DNA from: an uncultured Oscillospiraceae bacterium
Lineage (GTDB): Bacteria > Bacillota > Clostridia > Oscillospirales > Oscillospiraceae
Length of the DNA: 64,000 nucleotides
Reading direction: 5' to 3'
Assembly (NCBI GenBank): GCA_934675115.1
Contig: CAKUPH010000001.1
Coordinates: 1 to 64,000 of the forward strand
The notes under the pieces are model-generated. The model saw nothing but the letters and a program-made list of their open reading frames with translations, searched no databases and had not been told where the DNA came from. Shown piece after piece: positions 39,711-47,016 of this stretch. The stretch's first letter is position 1; the number at the start of each line of letters is the position of its first letter. The position numbers and the translations under genes are program-made.

Positions 39711-41207
39711 TCAGCCGCCCTCGCCCACCTCCAGACCGTATTTTTTCGCCTTGCGGGAAATGGTGGACGGGTCCACCCCCAGAGCGGCGGCGGCCTTCCG
39801 CACGCCGCCGTATTCCTCCAGCGCGTGGAGGATCAGCGACTTTTCATAATCGTCCAGCGCCGACTTGAGACTGGCCGGGCGGACATTGCTGATGCTCTGG
39901 CTGTCCACCCCGAGGTAGTCGGCCAGCACCGACGGCTGGAGCACATTGCCCTCGCAGCAGATGACCATGTACTCGATGACGTTCTGAAGCTCGCGGACGT
40001 TGCCCGGCCACGGATAGCTCTGGAACACGGCCAGCGTCTCGTCCGGGACGGCGATGGTGTGGGCGTGCTTGGTGCAGTACGCGAAAAAGTAGTGCTTGAC
40101 CAGCTTGAGGATGTCGTCCGGCCGGTCCCGCAGGGGCGGGACGTAAATGGGAATGGTGGACAGGCGGTAATAGAGGTCCTCCCGGAAGGAGCCCTCCTGT
40201 ATCTTCTTTTTCAGGTCGGCGTTGGTGGCGGCGATGACCCGCACGTCCAGACTAATGGGCTTGGTGCTGCCCAGCCGCATAATCTCCTTCTGCTGGAGCA
40301 CCCGGAGCAGCTTGGTCTGGAGCTCGTAGGGCAGGTCGCCGATCTCGTCGAGGAGGATGGTGCCGTTGTTGGCCTGCTCGAACAGACCGGCCTTGCCCTG
40401 ATTGAGGGCGCCGGTGAACGCGCCCTTTTCGTAGCCGAACAGTTCTGATTCCAGCAGGTTGGCCGGAATGGCGGTGCAGTTGACCTTGACGAAGGGCTTG
40501 CCCTGCCGGTCGGAGGCAAAATAAATCCGGTCGGCCACCACCTCCTTGCCGACGCCGCTTTCTCCGGTGATGAGAATGGTGACGTCGGTGGGGGCCGCCC
40601 GGGCGATGGTGCGGCGGATCTCCCGGATGGCGGGGGCGTCGCCCACCATGATACTGGCGTCGTGCTCGCTGCCCTGATCGAGGATCTTGACCGCCTGCTC
40701 GATGTGGACGGTCTTGCGGAACTCCGTCACCCGGTACATCAGCGCGTCGGTGTCGAACACCGACACCGCCACGTTCTTCACCCGGCCGTTCTCGTCGAAG
40801 ATGGGCACGCCGGTGACATAGGTGGGGATGGAACGGCCCCGCTCGCTCTGGAGAATGCCCGTCCCGGTGATGTTCCGGCCGGTCTTGATGACGTCGTCGG
40901 ACACGCTGCGCTGAAAGAGGGTCCCCTCCCGGGCAAGCTCCGTTACGCTGCGGCCCAGCACCTCGCTGGCCGAGATGCCCATGTGCTTGCAGTAGGCCGG
41001 GTTCACGTACTGGGTCACCGCATCCCGGTCCGTTATGTATACGCCGTCCAGCAGACTGTCCACCACCTGGCGGTAGTCAAGGCTGTCCCGAACCTGCTCC
41101 TCCAGCTGGCTGAGCCTGTCCAGCGTCTCCTCCCGGCTGCCCGTTTCAATGGTAGCCCGGAGGCTGTCCAGCGCTTCGATCATTGTCTGATTGTCTATGA
41201 CTCTCAT
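39711..41207 (-). CDS. Sigma-54-dependent transcriptional activator with PAS domain
   Basis: This 498-residue enhancer-binding protein has an N-terminal helical segment, a PAS sensor (about 45-165, VVDSLLDGVYITDRDAVTQY), the AAA+ domain with Walker A GESGVGKE, the sigma-54 contact loop GAFTGA and Walker B GTILLDEIGDLP, and a C-terminal Fis-type helix-turn-helix (GGVRKAAAALGVDPSTISRK). It should sense a small molecule through PAS and activate the -24/-12 promoter directly downstream. ATG 41207 has AGGAG right against it, which is close; no better start is evident. Tandem TTGC-N6-GCAA-type sites lie 75-110 bp upstream of the start. Confidence 0.93.
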   Translation of the reverse strand: MRVIDNQTMIEALDSLRATIETGSREETLDRLSQLEEQVRDSLDYRQVVDSLLDGVYITDRDAVTQYVNPAYCKHMGISASEVLGRSVTELAREGTLFQRSVSDDVIKTGRNITGTGILQSERGRSIPTYVTGVPIFDENGRVKNVAVSVFDTDALMYRVTEFRKTVHIEQAVKILDQGSEHDASIMVGDAPAIREIRRTIARAAPTDVTILITGESGVGKEVVADRIYFASDRQGKPFVKVNCTAIPANLLESELFGYEKGAFTGALNQGKAGLFEQANNGTILLDEIGDLPYELQTKLLRVLQQKEIMRLGSTKPISLDVRVIAATNADLKKKIQEGSFREDLYYRLSTIPIYVPPLRDRPDDILKLVKHYFFAYCTKHAHTIAVPDETLAVFQSYPWPGNVRELQNVIEYMVICCEGNVLQPSVLADYLGVDSQSISNVRPASLKSALDDYEKSLILHALEEYGGVRKAAAALGVDPSTISRKAKKYGLEVGEGG

Positions 41208-41233
41208 CTCCTGTGCTCGCTTTTCACATAACC

Positions 41234-41262
41234 AGCATAACACGGCGGCGGCGGCATTTCAA
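41234..41262 (-). promoter_or_regulatory. Sigma-A promoter of the activator gene
   Basis: TTGAAA (41262-41257), a 17-bp spacer and TATGCT (41239-41234), 27 bp before the ATG. Confidence 0.65.
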
Positions 41263-41281
41263 CCGGCAGTTGGTGGAAGTG

Positions 41282-41318
41282 TTGCCAAAATGCAATGGCC
41301 GTTTTTGCCGTTCTGCAC
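41282..41318. promoter_or_regulatory. Two TTGC-N6-GCA(A/C) sites upstream of the activator gene
   Basis: TTGC-CAAAAT-GCAA (41282-41295) and TTGC-CGTTCT-GCAC (41305-41318) are 23 bp apart, about two helical turns. They match the sites at 38524 and 38593. On the plus strand TTGG-N11-TTGC (41270-41285) has the GG/GC spacing of a sigma-54 promoter, though with a poor -24 box. Confidence 0.55.
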
Positions 41319-41485
41319 GAATTTCCGCGGTTTTTTCCAGCCTTTTCCGCGCCCCGGTTTCACGTAAAGAAACCTTTACGAAAATCGCCAAAATTTTGCA
41401 GAACCTTGACGCGGCCGCGGTGATTTTCATACATCCATCCTATATCATAAAGATGAAGAAACAAAGAACAAAGGAGGGGCAGTTT

Positions 41486-41608
41486 ATGAACAAATACGAC
41501 TGGCGCTATCTGCTGCGGCAGCTGTCCCGGGTGCTCACCGGCTGGAGCCGGTGGGACAGCACCGTCTACCGGGGCGAGCGGCATCACCGCCGCCACGGCC
41601 TTGCCTGA
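41486..41608 (+). CDS. Short 40-aa basic protein
   Basis: The ORF encodes MNKYDWRYLLRQLSRVLTGW followed by a basic, His/Arg-rich tail. It begins 8 bases after AGGAGGGG and is followed by a clean terminator; a TTGACG -35 lies about 80 bp upstream. This supports a small translated gene, although no family is known to me. The amphipathic aromatic start and basic end could favour membrane or nucleic acid binding. It lies between the sigma-54 activator (divergent) and gltX. Confidence 0.55.
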   Translation: MNKYDWRYLLRQLSRVLTGWSRWDSTVYRGERHHRRHGLA

Positions 41609-41625
41609 ACCGATCCCGCGCTCCG

Positions 41626-41658
41626 GCGTCCTCCGCTCCCCGCGGAGGGCGCTTTTTT
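41626..41658 (+). terminator. Intrinsic terminator
   Basis: GCG-CCTCCGC pairs with GCGGAGG-CGC, followed by TTTTTT. Confidence 0.88.
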
Positions 41659-41681
41659 GCCGCACCATGCAAAACCTGCCC

Positions 41682-41710
41682 TTGCAAATCTCCCGGATAC
41701 ACATTATAAT
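41682..41710 (+). promoter_or_regulatory. Sigma-A promoter of gltX
   Basis: TTGCAA (41682-41687), a 17-bp spacer and TATAAT (41705-41710), 46 bp before the ATG. Confidence 0.85.
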
Positions 41711-41755
41711 AATATGAGTTTTTTCACAAGTAACTTTGACCTGGAGGTTTTTCAG

Positions 41756-43255
41756 ATGGCTTTGGACATGCAATGGTTTCAGGAGATGGAGGACCGCATC
41801 CCCCACGGCGAGGTGCGCACCCGCTTCGCCCCCTCCCCCACCGGCTACATGCACGTGGGCAATCTCCGCACCGCGCTTTACACCTATCTCATCGCACGGC
41901 ACGCCGGGGGCAAGTTCCTGCTCCGCATCGAGGACACCGATCAGGGCCGTCTGGTGGCCGACGCGGCGGAGGTCATCTACGCCACCATGCGCAAGTGCGG
42001 CCTGACGTGGGACGAGGGCCCGGACATCGGCGGCCCCGTTGGCCCCTATATCCAGACCGAGCGCCGGGATCTGTACGGCAAATACGCCCGGCTGCTGGTG
42101 GAAAAGGGCGCGGCCTACTACTGCTTCTGTGAAAAGGCCGAGTCCGAGGAGGACTCCGGCGAGTTCGACCGGGCGGCGGACCCCTGCCGTTCCCTGTCCC
42201 CGGAGGAGGCCGCCGCCCGCGCCGCCGCCGGCGAGCCCTACGTCATCCGCCAGCGCATTCCCGAGGGCCAGACCACCTTCCACGATGCCGTGTACGGCGA
42301 CATCACCGTGGACAACAGCGATCTGGACGATCAGGTGCTCATCAAGCGGGACGGCCTGCCCACCTACAACTTCGCCAACGTGGTGGACGACCACCTCATG
42401 GGCATCACCCACGTGGTCCGCGGCGCGGAGTACCTGTCCTCCGCCCCCAAGTACAACCTGCTGTATGAGGCCTTCGGCTGGGACATCCCCACCTATGTCC
42501 ACTGCGCCTCCGTCATGATCACCGACCCGGAGACGGGCACGGTGCGCAAGATGAGCAAGCGCAAGGGCGATCCCTCCTACGAGGACCTCATGGAGCAGGG
42601 CTATCTGTCCGAGGCGGTGGTGAACTATGTGGCCCTGCTGGGCTGGGCCCCCCACGGCGACATCGCCGAGCAGGAGTTCTTCACCATGGAGCAGCTCATC
42701 GACGCCTTTGACATCGCGGGCATCTCCAAGTCCCCCTCCGCCTTCGACATGGGCAAGCTCAACTACTTCAACGCCAGCTATCTCCGGGCCATGGCCCCCG
42801 AGGACTTCGCTAGGGCCGCCGAGCCCTATATCCGCCAGACGGTGAAGAACCCGGCGCTGGACGCCGCCGCCATCGCCGTCCTGCTTCAGGCCCGGTGCGA
42901 AAAGCTCACCGATATTCCGGAGAAGGTGGACTTCTTCGACCAGCTTCCCGAGTACGACGCGGAGCTGTTCACCAACAAGAAATCCAAGACCAACAGCGAG
43001 GTGTCGCTGGACATGCTGGAAAAGACCGCGCCGGTGCTGGCAAATCTGGCCGACTGGACGCAGGACTCCATCCACGACGCCCTCATCGGGCTGGCCGAGC
43101 AGCTGGGCGTGAAGAACGCCACCCTCATGTGGCCCTTGCGCATCGCCGCGGCGGGCAAGGCCGTCACCCCCGGCGGCGCGGTGGAGATCTGCCGCATTCT
43201 GGGGCGGGACGAGACCCTCCGCCGGATGCAGATCGGCATGGAAAAATTGAAATAA
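41756..43255 (+). CDS. gltX: Glutamyl-tRNA synthetase
   Basis: This 499-residue class I synthetase charges tRNA-Glu. The HIGH-type motif is FAPSPTGYMHVGNLRTALYT (about 22-41), and the KMSKS motif is RKMSKRKGD (about 263-271). The Glu-binding RIEDTDQGR is present. The ATG at 41756 is chosen because GGAGG lies 8 bases upstream; an ATG at 41714 lacks a site and lies next to the -10 box. In organisms without GlnRS it would also charge tRNA-Gln, to be amidated by GatCAB. Monocistronic, with its own promoter and terminator. Confidence 0.97.
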   Translation: MALDMQWFQEMEDRIPHGEVRTRFAPSPTGYMHVGNLRTALYTYLIARHAGGKFLLRIEDTDQGRLVADAAEVIYATMRKCGLTWDEGPDIGGPVGPYIQTERRDLYGKYARLLVEKGAAYYCFCEKAESEEDSGEFDRAADPCRSLSPEEAAARAAAGEPYVIRQRIPEGQTTFHDAVYGDITVDNSDLDDQVLIKRDGLPTYNFANVVDDHLMGITHVVRGAEYLSSAPKYNLLYEAFGWDIPTYVHCASVMITDPETGTVRKMSKRKGDPSYEDLMEQGYLSEAVVNYVALLGWAPHGDIAEQEFFTMEQLIDAFDIAGISKSPSAFDMGKLNYFNASYLRAMAPEDFARAAEPYIRQTVKNPALDAAAIAVLLQARCEKLTDIPEKVDFFDQLPEYDAELFTNKKSKTNSEVSLDMLEKTAPVLANLADWTQDSIHDALIGLAEQLGVKNATLMWPLRIAAAGKAVTPGGAVEICRILGRDETLRRMQIGMEKLK

Positions 43256-43286
43256 TCGTCGAAAAAGTTATAAGGTTTCGACATTG

Positions 43287-43322
43287 AAAAACCCCCTTCG
43301 GATAGATCCGAAGGGGGTTTCC
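43287..43322. terminator. Bidirectional terminator
   Basis: AAACCCCCTTCGGAT pairs with ATCCGAAGGGGGTTT around AG. It ends gltX and the convergent LURP-one gene. Confidence 0.92.
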
Positions 43323-43344
43323 TTATGTTCAATTTCGGGCGGCA

Positions 43345-43815
43345 TCAGTTCCGGGAGCACTTCTCCGCGTCGATGGACAGCACCACCATCAGCGCCTGCA
43401 GAGCGTCCGCCGGGTCGGCCACGTCGATGACATAGGTATCCGTCCAGCGGAACAGCTCCTTGGTGATGACCGCCACCTCCCGGCCGCCGTGGTCGGTGAT
43501 GGTATAGTCCCACTCCATGAACTCGCCCTGAATTTCCCAACCATTGCAGTCGATGAAGTAGTGAGGCCGCAGGAAGGTAAACTCCTTCCGCAGGGTACCC
43601 ACCAGCACGTCGTGCTCATACAGCTCAAATTTGGGCATGAAGGTCAGCACCCTCTGCTGGACGGTGCCGATGTGCTCGCCATAGGCGTTGAGGATGTGGA
43701 GACAGTGGCCCCAGCTGAGCTTGCCCTCCACGGTGTAGACGGTGTTCCCGTCCTCGTCGTAGATATCATAGCTGTCGAACCACGAAAACATACGCTGCTT
43801 GAACAGAAGCCTCAC
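43345..43815 (-). CDS. LURP-one-related (YxjI/LOR) family protein
   Basis: This 156-residue protein of the Tubby-like LOR family begins MRLLFKQRMFSWFDSYDIYD and shows the repeated beta-strand pattern of the fold: DEDGNTVYTVEGKLSWGHCL, then ELYEHDVLVGTLRKEFTF and WEIQGEFMEWDYTITDHGG. The start is GTG, after GGAGG. Family members are membrane-associated or scaffold-like; the bacterial role is not established. It follows rqcH by 13 bp and is probably cotranscribed with mrnC and rqcH. Confidence 0.82.
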   Translation of the reverse strand: MRLLFKQRMFSWFDSYDIYDEDGNTVYTVEGKLSWGHCLHILNAYGEHIGTVQQRVLTFMPKFELYEHDVLVGTLRKEFTFLRPHYFIDCNGWEIQGEFMEWDYTITDHGGREVAVITKELFRWTDTYVIDVADPADALQALMVVLSIDAEKCSRN

Positions 43816-43828
43816 GGCGCTCTCCTCC

Positions 43829-45568
43829 TTACTTTACCCGCAGCTTTTTCACCAGCTCTTCCGCCGGGGTGACATACATGGTGCTGTACGTGTTATAGAC
43901 GACGAAGCCGGGCTTTGCCCCGGCGGGCTTTTTCACCACCCGTACCGGCGTGTAGTCCACCGGCACCTGCCCGGAGTCCTTGCCCTGCGAGAACCACGCC
44001 GCCAGCATGGCTGCCTCGGTGAGGGACGTCTCGTCCGGCTCCGCCCCGCCGGTCTTCAGAATGACGTGGGAGCCGTGGAGCTTCTGGACGTGGAGCCAGA
44101 TGTCCCGCTTGTCCGCGTCCTTGAGGGTGAGCCGGTCGTTCTGGCTGTTGTTCTTGCCCACCAGAATGGTCAGCCCGGCGGAGGAGCGGAACTCCATGGG
44201 CTTGGCGTGGATGATCTTCTGCTTGCCCTTGGCGGTCATCTTCCGCTTGTGCTGCCGGAGGTAGCCGTTTTCCATCAGCTCCTGCCGGATCTCCTGAAGG
44301 TCCCGGTCGCCCTCGGACATGGAGATGGTCTGCAGAACGCTGTCCAGATAGTCCAGCTCCCGGCGGTTCTTGTCCAGCTGGATGGCCAGCATCTCCTCCG
44401 CCTTCTGGGCCTTTTTGTAGTCCTTATAATACTTCGCGGCGTTCTGCTGTGGGGTGAGCAGCGGATCCAGCGGGATCTCCACCTCGGCGCAGTCCGGGTC
44501 ATAGTAATCCTGCGCGCGGAGCACTGTCTGGCCCTTGCGCATCTGGTAAAAGTTCGTGGTGATGATGTCGCCGTACCGGCGCATTTTCTCCCGGTCGGCG
44601 GCGTTCCGCAGATCCTGCTCCTGATTTGCGATCTTCCGGACGGTGCGGTTCCGGGCCTGCGTGACGGAGCGGATGAAGTCCTGTCCCCGCTGCTTGACCC
44701 GCTCCTGCGCCTCCTTCTGCTCATAGTAGTCGTCCAGCATCTGGGAGAAGCTCTCGTACCGCTTCAGCTCCACCGACGGGCCGTACTGCAAAATGGGCAT
44801 GAAGGAAAATTCGAAGCTCTTCCCCTCCCGCACCAGTGTCACGGGGGTGAAGTCACGGCGCTCGATGATGCCGGCGAGTCTGGTCATCCGGGCGGCCAGC
44901 TCCTCCCGGCTGCCGCCGGACTGGAACTCCAGCTCCCGGGCCACCAGCGGCGAGATGCCGCTGAAGGTGTCAAGGAGCCACTTGTCCTGCCCCTCCCCCT
45001 CCGGGGCCTGAGACAGGATCAGCGCGGTGCGCTCCTCCTCCGGCATGACGGTGGGGTCCAGCTTGCCGGTGGAGGCGGGAAGCTGGTAGAACAGCCCCGG
45101 CATTACCGGCCGCTGGGCGGACAGGTCAGCGTCCGCCCGGCGCAGGCAGTCGGTGATGCGGCCCGAATCGTCCAGCATGATGAGGTTGGACTTCCGGCCG
45201 ATGCACTCCAGCACCAGCCGCCGCTCCACCCGGTCGCCCAGCTCGCTGAGGGTCTCGAACCTGAAATCCAGCAGCCGCTCCATGGAGGGCTGGCTGATGT
45301 CAAGGATGCGCCCGCCCAGAAAATACTTCCGCAGAAGCATGCAGAACATGGGGGGCGTCTCCGGGTTTTCCCGGGTCAGTCCGGTGAGCTGGGCCCGGGG
45401 GTGCTGGGGGTTGGCGGACAGCAGCAGCTTCCGGTTCCCCCGGCCCGTACGCATGTGGAGCACCACCTCGTCCCGGGTGGGCTGGTAGATCTTGTCCACC
45501 TTGCCCCCCTCCAGCGCCCGGCGGAGCTCCTCCGCCAGCGCGGTCATACATACAGCGTCCAATGGCAT
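43829..45568 (-). CDS. rqcH: Rqc2/RqcH homologue (NFACT ribosome quality control protein)
   Basis: This 579-residue protein binds 50S subunits that carry stalled peptidyl-tRNA and recruits tRNA-Ala to add C-terminal Ala tails. The NFACT-N domain spans about 1-190 (MTALAEELRRALEGGKVDKI, LLLSANPQHPRAQLT, RKYFLGGRILDISQPSMER). A long coiled coil spans about 250-430, and the NFACT-R domain about 445-560 (TILVGKNNSQNDRLTLKDAD, DIWLHVQKLHGSHVIL). It is often annotated as a fibronectin-binding protein. The ATG follows GGAGG and lies 4 bp after mrnC. Confidence 0.93.
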   Translation of the reverse strand: MPLDAVCMTALAEELRRALEGGKVDKIYQPTRDEVVLHMRTGRGNRKLLLSANPQHPRAQLTGLTRENPETPPMFCMLLRKYFLGGRILDISQPSMERLLDFRFETLSELGDRVERRLVLECIGRKSNLIMLDDSGRITDCLRRADADLSAQRPVMPGLFYQLPASTGKLDPTVMPEEERTALILSQAPEGEGQDKWLLDTFSGISPLVARELEFQSGGSREELAARMTRLAGIIERRDFTPVTLVREGKSFEFSFMPILQYGPSVELKRYESFSQMLDDYYEQKEAQERVKQRGQDFIRSVTQARNRTVRKIANQEQDLRNAADREKMRRYGDIITTNFYQMRKGQTVLRAQDYYDPDCAEVEIPLDPLLTPQQNAAKYYKDYKKAQKAEEMLAIQLDKNRRELDYLDSVLQTISMSEGDRDLQEIRQELMENGYLRQHKRKMTAKGKQKIIHAKPMEFRSSAGLTILVGKNNSQNDRLTLKDADKRDIWLHVQKLHGSHVILKTGGAEPDETSLTEAAMLAAWFSQGKDSGQVPVDYTPVRVVKKPAGAKPGFVVYNTYSTMYVTPAEELVKKLRVK

Positions 45569-45572
45569 GGCC

Positions 45573-45971
45573 TTATTCCTCCATCATCCGTTCAAACAGC
45601 TCGTTGAGCCGCTCCGTCTCGCCCCTGAGGTACAGCCAGCCGAACAGCGCCTCCTGAGCGGTGGCGGTGTGGTACTCCCCCACGCTGGCCCCCTTGGGGA
45701 CGGCGGCGGTGTGGCTGTTGCGGCCCCGGCGGAACACCTCCTGCTCCTTCTCCGTAAGCATGGGCAGGATCTTCTGCACCATCCGGGCCTGCGCCGGGGC
45801 GGCCACGTAGGTGACGGCGGCCTTGTGCAGGCCCTTATTGGTGGCCTTGCCGTGAAGGCACAGCCACGAGCGGACCATCAGCTCATACACAGCGTCGCCC
45901 AGATGGGCAAGGCCAAGGCTGCTGATCTGGTCCAGTGTATCCTGTCCGGCGGACAGGTGAAAATAATCCAT
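45573..45971 (-). CDS. mrnC: Mini-ribonuclease III
   Basis: This 132-residue RNase III-like endonuclease lacks the double-stranded RNA-binding domain. It matures the 23S rRNA termini in Bacillus relatives. The signature LAHLGDAVYELMVRSWL is near 17-33, with the catalytic Asp, and EALFGWLYLRGE is near 105-116 with the second acidic site. The ATG at 45971 follows GGAGA; an upstream in-frame start has no ribosome site. It forms an operon with rqcH. Confidence 0.92.
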   Translation of the reverse strand: MDYFHLSAGQDTLDQISSLGLAHLGDAVYELMVRSWLCLHGKATNKGLHKAAVTYVAAPAQARMVQKILPMLTEKEQEVFRRGRNSHTAAVPKGASVGEYHTATAQEALFGWLYLRGETERLNELFERMMEE

Positions 45972-46040
45972 AAAAACGATCTCCAATCTGTTGGCGGCGG
46001 CCCGTCGGGCCGTCTTTCCGGCGTTTTTCCCGGTCAGTTC

Positions 46041-46069
46041 AGAATACCAAAAACCCGCCATAATTGCAA
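46041..46069 (-). promoter_or_regulatory. Promoter of the mrnC-rqcH operon
   Basis: TTGCAA (46069-46064), a 17-bp spacer and TATTCT (46046-46041). Confidence 0.7.
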
Positions 46070-46226
46070 GTTTTTTGCCCGGAGGGCGCCCCCCTTTCCC
46101 GCCGGACGCTCCCGCCTGCTGTCCGCCGGAGCCGGAATGTCCCTCCGGTTTCAGCGGTCAAACCTCATATTTCTCCTCCTCTGTCCCCCCCTCGCGGACA
46201 TTCGTGCATTTTTAATCTGTTTTTCA

Positions 46227-46255
46227 TTGACGGAAGCGAAAAAGGCGGGTATGAT
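46227..46255 (+). promoter_or_regulatory. Promoter of the ABC ATPase-permease pair
   Basis: TTGACG (46227-46232), a 17-bp spacer and TATGAT (46250-46255). Confidence 0.8.
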
Positions 46256-46332
46256 GGAAAATAAGAAAACCGCCCCGCGGGGCGCGTTTCGCTCACAGAA
46301 GCGGGCCGGACGGCCCGGAAACGGAGGATACA

Positions 46333-47016
46333 ATGGGTGTTTTGGAGCTGCGTGACGTGAAATACGTCTATCAGACGCAATATCAGAAGGTGGCGGCCCT
46401 GAAGGGCATCAGCCACAGCTTTGACGCGGGGCTGGTCCACGCGGTAGTGGGCAAATCCGGCAGCGGCAAGACCACGCTGCTGTCCCTCATGGCGGGTCTC
46501 GACCTGCCCACCGAGGGCGAGGTGCTGTGCGGCGGCGTGTCCACGGCGCAGATGAAGCTGGAGGAATACCGCCGGGAAAAGGTGGCGGTCATTTACCAGA
46601 GCTTCCGGCTGTTCCCACTGCTCACTGTGGCGGAAAACGTCATGTATCCCATGGAGCTGCGGGGCATGAAGGCGAAGGACGCCAGGGCGAAGGCGGCGGA
46701 GCTGGTGGCCCGGGTGGGCCTTCCGGAGACGGCGCTGGACCGCTACCCCACCATGCTCTCCGGCGGCGAGCAGCAGCGGGTGGCCATCGCCCGGGCGCTG
46801 GGCATGGACACGAAGATCATGCTGGCCGACGAGCCCACCGGCAATCTGGACACCGCCAACACCGACAACATCTTCGGTATTCTCCAGCAGCTGGCCCACG
46901 AGGAGGGCTACTGCGTCATCATCGTCACCCACGACATGGGCATCGCCGCCCGGGCCGACCGGGTGCTGGAGCTGCGGGACGGCGCGGTGGTTCCCCACGG
47001 GGAGGGCGCGCAATGA
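46333..47016 (+). CDS. ABC transporter ATPase (MacB/LolD family)
   Basis: This 227-residue ATPase has Walker [10 protein letters not shown] (about 40-48), signature [16 protein letters not shown] and Walker [13 protein letters not shown]. Typical of ATPases that pair with FtsX-type permeases for lipoprotein or peptide handling and antimicrobial resistance. Its stop overlaps the permease ATG (ATGA, 47013-47016), so the two are coupled. Confidence 0.92.
   Translation: MGVLELRDVKYVYQTQYQKVAALKGISHSFDAGLVHAVVGKSGSGKTTLLSLMAGLDLPTEGEVLCGGVSTAQMKLEEYRREKVAVIYQSFRLFPLLTVAENVMYPMELRGMKAKDARAKAAELVARVGLPETALDRYPTMLSGGEQQRVAIARALGMDTKIMLADEPTGNLDTANTDNIFGILQQLAHEEGYCVIIVTHDMGIAARADRVLELRDGAVVPHGEGAQ

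Noticed and set aside
29228-41207. Succinate/4-hydroxybutyrate fermentation operon
   Set aside because: The dehydratase family fits, but 4-hydroxybutyrate dehydrogenase (iron-type) and 4-hydroxybutyrate CoA-transferase are missing, and BKACE and a 3-hydroxyacid dehydrogenase have no role there.
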